Below the pieces are notes generated by a model. That model searched no databases, was not told where the DNA came from, and was given only the letters and a program-made list of their open reading frames with translations. From NCBI GenBank assembly GCA_903895515.1, contig CAITUB010000092.1:1-24788 (forward strand): a stretch of 24,788 bases of DNA. The letters run 5' to 3'. The stretch comes from an uncultured Acidimicrobium sp. GTDB lineage: Bacteria; Actinomycetota; Acidimicrobiia; Acidimicrobiales; Ilumatobacteraceae. The position numbers were made by a program, and so were the translations under genes. Numbering within the stretch: position 1 is the stretch's first letter; every line of letters starts with the position of its first letter. This document shows positions 20,907 to 24,788 of the stretch, piece by piece.

Positions 20907-21218
20907 ATGAAACGTTTCCTTGTTGTTGCAATTACATCGCTTGTTCTGACCGCATGTTCTTCTTCTGAACAAACTCAAACTGCAACTGCGTGTCCAGTTG
21001 CAGATGTCGCCGATGCAACTGCCATTACACCAGAGCGTGCAGAGTTGCTCGTTGGATTCGCAGAGAATGATGCTGAAAAATGCGCAGCAGATCTTGGTTG
21101 GGCGTATCGCGTGGGTTCGCGCGACGGAGAAGATTTTGCGATGACATTAGATTTTTCTCAACAACGCGTGACAGTTACCGTCACGTTGGGAGTTGTTACT
21201 GCTATTGCAGTTGGCTAG
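20907..21218 (+). CDS. Small lipoprotein resembling peptidase inhibitor family I78
   Basis: A 103-residue precursor with a basic start, hydrophobic helix and lipobox LTAC, so lipidation at Cys17 and export to the outer face of the membrane are expected. The rest, ITPERAELLVGFAENDAEKC, then LGWAYRVGSRDGEDFAMTLDF and QQRVTVTVTLGVVTAIAVG, follows the I78 inhibitor pattern (GW-R-RDG, T-D-, R-N/T-V, G-V-VG), implying inhibition of secreted serine proteases. The I78 match is by eye. The ATG is 10 bases after tRNA-Glu with no Shine-Dalgarno, so the mRNA may be released by tRNA 3'-end processing. The 3' end overlaps the convergent amidase gene by 17 bases. Confidence 0.75.
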   Translation: MKRFLVVAITSLVLTACSSSEQTQTATACPVADVADATAITPERAELLVGFAENDAEKCAADLGWAYRVGSRDGEDFAMTLDFSQQRVTVTVTLGVVTAIAVG

Positions 21219-22656
21219 AAACTGGGCGCCTGTGTGCCCACGGCATTGCTACTTCTAATTGCGACGCAAGTCGAATAAGCAAGTCTTCACGACCGTAAGC
21301 GGCAACAAGTTGCATGCCAACGGGAACGCCTTCAGCTGTCCAATGCAATGGAAGGCTGATTGCCGGTTGACCACTGGTGTTGAATGCTGGCGTAAAGGGC
21401 ACAAAATCTGCAGCAACTTTCATTGGCTTCATCGGATCACTTGGGTCATTGTCAAATGAACCGATTGGCAAAGGAACTCGTCCGGCTGTTGGTGTTAACA
21501 GAATGTCCCAGCCGTCTGCCCACCATTGTTGAACAGCGCGTCGGTAATGCGAAGTCGAGAGAATCGCATTTGCGTAGTCGGTAGCCGAAGCATGCTTTGA
21601 ATATTCGGCCATAGTCCAGTTCACGAGTTCGAAGTCATCTTTAGTTACTTCGCGACCAAGCAATGCAGCAACACCTTCGCGCGCAACAGACATGTTCGTG
21701 CTCCACAGCGAAGTGAACTTTGGTGCAAACGACTGATCTTCAAGTGCTTTCGGCCACGCAGCATCAACATGATGTTCAAGGTCTTCAAGAACCTTTGCCA
21801 CGATGCGCACGCCTTCTGCACACTCTGCATCAATGTCTCCGGGAACTGGTCGGTGATCGAGGAAACCAATCTTTAATGTTCCAGTCGGCGCTCCAACTTC
21901 TTGAATGTATGGGCGCAATGGGGGAGGCGCAATAACGCGGTCACCGACTGCAGGACCTTGTGTGATGTCGAGAAGCATTGCTGTATCTCGAACAGTTCGA
22001 CTGACTGCCAGCTCAACTCCGAGGTTTGTCTCATCACGAAATGGTGCAGCAGTAATGCGACCTTGACTTACTTTGAGTCCAACGAGACCGCAGCACGCAG
22101 CAGGAATGCGCACTGAACCTCCGCCGTCTGTGGCGTGCGCTGCTGGAACAATTCCGGCAGCGACTGCAGCAGCGCTTCCGCCACTGGATCCTCCAGCCAT
22201 GCGGTTGGTGTCCCATGGATTACGTGTTGGTCCCCATGCTTCTGGTTCTGTTGTTGGCACGCTTCCGAACTCTGGAGAATTTCCGCGACCAAAAATGACG
22301 AGGCCGGCGTTGATAAATCGCTGCACAATTTCTGCTGTGTAATCCGAGTTGAGCGATGCAGCTTTCATGGCTTTGTTTCCGTTTGAAAGCGGAAGGCCTT
22401 TCATGGCTGCATGGAGGTCCTTCAATATAAATGGAACTCCTCGAAGCGGCATTGCAGTATTCGCAGGAAGATTCCGAGCAATTTCACGCGCTTTTTCGTA
22501 CCACGTGTAGGTGAGCGCATTGATTGCCGGGTTCAGTTGTTCTGCGCGCTCAATCGCTGCATCGAGCAATTCAACGGGCGTTACTTTTCCCGAGCTAACC
22601 AGATCTGCTTGATCAACAGCATCCACCCATTGTGTGTCTTTGGCAAGTGATGACAT
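21202..22656 (-). CDS. Amidase-signature family amidase
   Basis: Cytosolic Ser-cisSer-Lys amidohydrolase of 484 residues; the substrate is unknown (aryl or short-chain amides are typical). The triad can be read directly: Lys79 in PFILKDLHAAM, cis-Ser157 in the AGGSSGGSAAAVAAG stretch, and nucleophile Ser181 in TDGGGSVRIPAACCG. The N-terminal helix LVSSGKVTPVELLDAAIERAEQLNPAINA and C-terminal FTPAFNTSGQPAISLPLHWTAEGVPVGMQLVA are normal for the family. GatA, the tRNA amidotransferase subunit, is the main alternative; the long divergent C-terminal half and lack of gatC/gatB nearby make a stand-alone amidase more likely. AGGGGGA lies 7 bases before ATG 22656. It diverges from the MFS gene. Confidence 0.9.
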   Translation of the reverse strand: MSSLAKDTQWVDAVDQADLVSSGKVTPVELLDAAIERAEQLNPAINALTYTWYEKAREIARNLPANTAMPLRGVPFILKDLHAAMKGLPLSNGNKAMKAASLNSDYTAEIVQRFINAGLVIFGRGNSPEFGSVPTTEPEAWGPTRNPWDTNRMAGGSSGGSAAAVAAGIVPAAHATDGGGSVRIPAACCGLVGLKVSQGRITAAPFRDETNLGVELAVSRTVRDTAMLLDITQGPAVGDRVIAPPPLRPYIQEVGAPTGTLKIGFLDHRPVPGDIDAECAEGVRIVAKVLEDLEHHVDAAWPKALEDQSFAPKFTSLWSTNMSVAREGVAALLGREVTKDDFELVNWTMAEYSKHASATDYANAILSTSHYRRAVQQWWADGWDILLTPTAGRVPLPIGSFDNDPSDPMKPMKVAADFVPFTPAFNTSGQPAISLPLHWTAEGVPVGMQLVAAYGREDLLIRLASQLEVAMPWAHRRPVSSQLQ

Positions 22657-22676
22657 TGCAGTTCCCCCTGGTTGGT

Positions 22677-22682
22677 TAGGGT
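22677..22682 (+). promoter_or_regulatory. Putative -10 element of the MFS gene
   Basis: TAGGGT lies 9 bases before GTG 22692, the same distance as TAGGCT before the leuA leader and before the 174-residue gene. There is no Shine-Dalgarno before the GTG on the plus strand. Confidence 0.4.
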
Positions 22683-22691
22683 TTACAAACT

Positions 22692-23972
22692 GTGAGCAGT
22701 TCTGATCCCACCCCGCAACTTACAGCTCGAGATGTACTGAAGTCCTCATCGGTACGCCGCATGCTCACCTCGAGCTTTGCTTTCTATGTTGGGGTCATGT
22801 TGCAGGCGGCAACACTTGGCAAACATATCTATGACATCACGGGGCGATCGCTAGATATTGGCTGGCTTGGACTTGCCGAATTTGGTCCTATTGCGTTGTT
22901 GGTATTTGTGAGCGGCAGCGTGGCCGATCGATACAACCGCAAGTATGTTGCCGCAATTTCGCTGGCCGGCGAATTGATGTGTGCGCTCGTATTGGTGGGG
23001 TATTCGCTGGCAATTCGTGGTGATGCACATCCGGCAGTGTGGCCGTTTTTTGCAGTTGGAGTGGTGTTCGGATCGTGTCGCGCATTTTTGTCGCCCGCAA
23101 CGCGCTCGATCTATCCGATGATCGCACCAGATGGTGGATTGCCACCGATCGTTGCCATGAGCTCTGCGGTGTGGACGTCGGCCATGATTCTTGGACCTGC
23201 TGCTTCAGGATTTTTGTATAGCGCAGACCCGTGGATTGCGTACGCGACAACTTCGGTGTTGATCGTGATCGGAATTGTTGGAATTTTGCGAGTGAAGTAT
23301 CTGCGCGAACCGGCACCTCGCGACCCAGACGAAAAAGTTTCGCTGCATTCGGCAATGGAGGGTCTGCGCTTTATTCGGCGCACACCAATTTTGTTGGCTG
23401 CAATTTCACTCGACTTGTTCGCTGTGTTGTTTGGCGGTGCCGTTGCATTGTTACCCGTTATTGCCGAAGAGCAATTACACGTTGGCGATGTGAAGTACGG
23501 CTGGTTGCGCGCTGCTGGTGGCATTGGCGCAGCGACGATGGCTGCATTTCTTGCAATGCGACCTCTTCGTCGCAACGTTGGGCGATCATTGCTCATTGCC
23601 GTCGGAGTATTTGGACTCGGAACAATTGTTTTGGGAGACACGCATTCCTACACCGTTGCTTTTATTGCAATGGTCGTGCTGAGTGCAGCAGACATGGTGA
23701 GCGTGTTCGTTCGAGGTTCGATTGTTCCGCTAGTGACACCAGATGAAAAACGCGGAAGAGTGTCGGCGGTTGAAAATGTGTTTATTGGTGCAACAAACGA
23801 GTTGGGCGCTTTTGAATCGGGCATTGCAGCCCAAGCCTTTGGCACACCCGCAACGGTGATTGGCGGTGGCATAGCCACTGTGGCAATTGTTGGTGTGTGG
23901 TGGTTGGGGTTCCCTGCATTGCGCAATATTGATCAATTCAGCGATTTAGATACGAGCGAAAACCCCGCATAA
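22692..23972 (+). CDS. Major facilitator superfamily exporter (EntS/MFS_3-like)
   Basis: A 426-residue integral membrane protein with about eleven or twelve hydrophobic helices and proton-driven export as the expected role; the substrate is unknown. The first loop motif is GSVADRYNRKYV (about 75-86), corresponding to MFS motif A. The N-terminal VRRMLTSSFAFYVGVMLQAATLGKHIYDIT and the domain repeat at FIRRTPILLAAISLDLFAVLFGGAVALLPVIAEE resemble the MFS_3/enterobactin-exporter group. A short soluble tail ends the protein. The start GTG 22692 appears leaderless. It shares a 35-base divergent gap with the amidase gene. Confidence 0.9.
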   Translation: MSSSDPTPQLTARDVLKSSSVRRMLTSSFAFYVGVMLQAATLGKHIYDITGRSLDIGWLGLAEFGPIALLVFVSGSVADRYNRKYVAAISLAGELMCALVLVGYSLAIRGDAHPAVWPFFAVGVVFGSCRAFLSPATRSIYPMIAPDGGLPPIVAMSSAVWTSAMILGPAASGFLYSADPWIAYATTSVLIVIGIVGILRVKYLREPAPRDPDEKVSLHSAMEGLRFIRRTPILLAAISLDLFAVLFGGAVALLPVIAEEQLHVGDVKYGWLRAAGGIGAATMAAFLAMRPLRRNVGRSLLIAVGVFGLGTIVLGDTHSYTVAFIAMVVLSAADMVSVFVRGSIVPLVTPDEKRGRVSAVENVFIGATNELGAFESGIAAQAFGTPATVIGGGIATVAIVGVWWLGFPALRNIDQFSDLDTSENPA

Positions 23973-23988
23973 AAAAACGTTCGGCAAC

Positions 23989-23994
23989 TACTCT
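23989..23994 (+). promoter_or_regulatory. Putative -10 element of mscL
   Basis: TACTCT lies 6 bases before the mscL ATG. The only ribosome-site-like bases between are GTAGGT, directly against the ATG, so a leaderless message is likely. The preceding AAAAAAA tract (23971-23977) may act as an upstream element. Confidence 0.4.
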
Positions 23995-24000
23995 GTAGGT

Positions 24001-24411
24001 ATGTCGAAACCCCTTAAGACAAGCGGCATTGTGCACGACTTCAAAACATTCATTAATCGCGGGAGCGTGGTTGATGTCGCGGTTGCTTTTGTCATGGGCG
24101 CAACATTCAAAACAGTGATCGATGCCGTTGCCGGTGATGGTAAAAACAATCAAGGAATACTCGGTGGTTTAGTTGGAGCCGTATTTGGCGGAAATCGACC
24201 TAACTTCAATGAGAAAGGCTTGACGCTGAATGGGAGTTTCATCCCGGTTGGCGGCTTGCTCACTGCAGTTTTGAATTTTTTGATGGTCAGCACGGTGATG
24301 TTTTTCGTGATTAAGGCTTATGGTCGTTTCCATCGCGCAAAAACCGATGAAACAACGAACGAACTATTGGCATCAATCCGCGACGAACTTCGCGAACAGC
24401 GTAAAAACTAG
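24001..24411 (+). CDS. mscL: Large-conductance mechanosensitive channel MscL
   Basis: Homopentameric inner-membrane channel that opens under membrane tension and releases solutes on osmotic downshock. The 136-residue length is normal. FKTFINRGSVVDVAVAFVMGATFKTVIDAVAGD is the N-terminal amphipathic helix plus TM1, including the gate region. A periplasmic loop follows (NFNEKGLTLNGSFIPVGGLL), then TM2 (AVLNFLMVSTVMFFVIKAYGR) and a charged C-terminal bundle helix (ETTNELLASIRDELREQ). The next gene starts immediately after its stop codon. Confidence 0.96.
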   Translation: MSKPLKTSGIVHDFKTFINRGSVVDVAVAFVMGATFKTVIDAVAGDGKNNQGILGGLVGAVFGGNRPNFNEKGLTLNGSFIPVGGLLTAVLNFLMVSTVMFFVIKAYGRFHRAKTDETTNELLASIRDELREQRKN

Positions 24412-24788
24412 ATGCGTCGGAACGGATTTTTTGCTGGCGTCGTTGCGACCCTCCTCGCGTTAGTTATCTCCTTTGGCGCATATCGCTTCGTCGTCAATCG
24501 CAGCGAATATTTGAATGGCGTTGGCAGAATTCCCGGAGGCGACTTCAACGCACTCATTTCACTGCCAGATGGTGTGGACCTCACGTTTCCTGAATTGATT
24601 GGCAAAATGATTGGGCCACAAATTAAAGGCAACCGCGTGCTCATGATCGGCGATTCAATTTTTGCATCGACTTCAAATCGCTACGGCAATGAAATGTGCA
24701 ACACACTCACCAAACTTGGCTGGCAAGTGGCTGTAGAAGCACAAGCAGGAGAATTTATTGGTTTTGGCTCAAAAGTGCTTGGCCGAAG
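24412..24788 (+). CDS. SGNH/GDSL-like hydrolase, N-terminal part (3' end outside window)
   Basis: About 125 residues are visible before the window edge. ATG 24412 directly follows the mscL stop. MRRNGFFAGVVATLLALVISFGAYRFVV gives a basic start and one hydrophobic helix (about 7-28), a signal anchor or uncleaved signal. After a linker, NRVLMIGDSIFASTSNRYG carries the block-I GDS motif at 80-82, with the serine as probable nucleophile, as in SGNH esterases and acyl-group hydrolases of the envelope. Later blocks (Gly, Asn, His) are outside the window, so the class is likely but not proven. Translation is probably coupled to mscL. Confidence 0.75.
   Translation, partial: MRRNGFFAGVVATLLALVISFGAYRFVVNRSEYLNGVGRIPGGDFNALISLPDGVDLTFPELIGKMIGPQIKGNRVLMIGDSIFASTSNRYGNEMCNTLTKLGWQVAVEAQAGEFIGFGSKVLGR

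Noticed and set aside
23111..23641. Minus-strand open frame of 176 codons
   Set aside because: Antisense shadow of the MFS transporter. It is rich in Pro, Arg and Asn and has no membrane or domain features.
1..24788. Mobile elements, CRISPR arrays, prophage, defence or toxin-antitoxin systems
   Set aside because: No transposase, integrase, terminal repeats, regularly spaced repeats or recognisable defence genes were found. Gene content is core metabolism with even codon use.

Overview
The window looks like a gene-dense, streamlined actinobacterial chromosome segment, most likely from the Acidimicrobiia (freshwater or marine Ilumatobacter-like lineage). This rests on the sizes and sequences of LeuA, LeuB, LeuC, LeuD, CimA, NadABC and GluRS, on close packing with tail-to-tail genes touching or overlapping, on GTG starts, and on many starts that appear leaderless. 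Base composition is judged by eye as near half G+C. The taxonomic call is inference; no marker gene such as rRNA is present.

Layout: 1-773 (minus) is the N-terminal part of leuA, preceded by a leucine leader peptide and an intrinsic-terminator attenuator (797-895). 920-2613 (minus) is a translationally coupled pair: a 68-residue unknown protein and homospermidine synthase. A DEAD-box RNA helicase (2709-3938, plus) meets a beta-carbonic anhydrase (3945-4523, minus). leuC-leuD (4623-6625, minus) start next to a near-perfect palindrome and diverge from a 176-residue unknown gene and the nadA-nadB-nadC NAD operon (7250-10865, plus). A minus-strand greA plus alpha/beta-hydrolase operon (10862-12191) diverges from leuB (12241) and ilvE (13294-14211). 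The only gene-free stretch of about 300 bases (14212-14515) holds two hairpins, a cluster of DnaA-box-like sequences, an isoleucine-rich leader peptide and a strong terminator, all before cimA (14516-16090). Next come an unknown 174-residue gene, a MOSC protein, a DUF2237 protein (minus), gltX, a YdcF/SanA-like protein, tRNA-Gln(CTG), an MDR oxidoreductase (minus), tRNA-Glu(CTC), an I78-inhibitor-like lipoprotein, an amidase (minus), an MFS exporter, mscL, and the start of an SGNH/GDSL-like hydrolase cut by the window edge.

How it fits together: LeuA, LeuC, LeuD, LeuB, CimA and IlvE can together supply the leucine pathway after 2-oxoisovalerate and the threonine-independent citramalate route to isoleucine. 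LeuCD and LeuB can serve both. The two paralogous entry enzymes carry different amino-acid sensors: leuA has a leader peptide with four Leu codons, and cimA has one with five Ile codons. The shared leuCD pair instead has a palindromic operator candidate. gltX lies close to tRNA-Gln and tRNA-Glu, the two tRNAs that a non-discriminating GluRS would charge.

The most interesting observations are the Ile/Leu attenuator pair, a recurring TAnnnT element 6-9 bases before nine start codons (leaderless mRNAs), the DnaA-box pairs in the ilvE-cimA gap, a 15-base promoter element shared by greA and gltX, and the uncharacterised small ORF coupled to homospermidine synthase. I found no CRISPR array, insertion sequence, phage gene or defence system.
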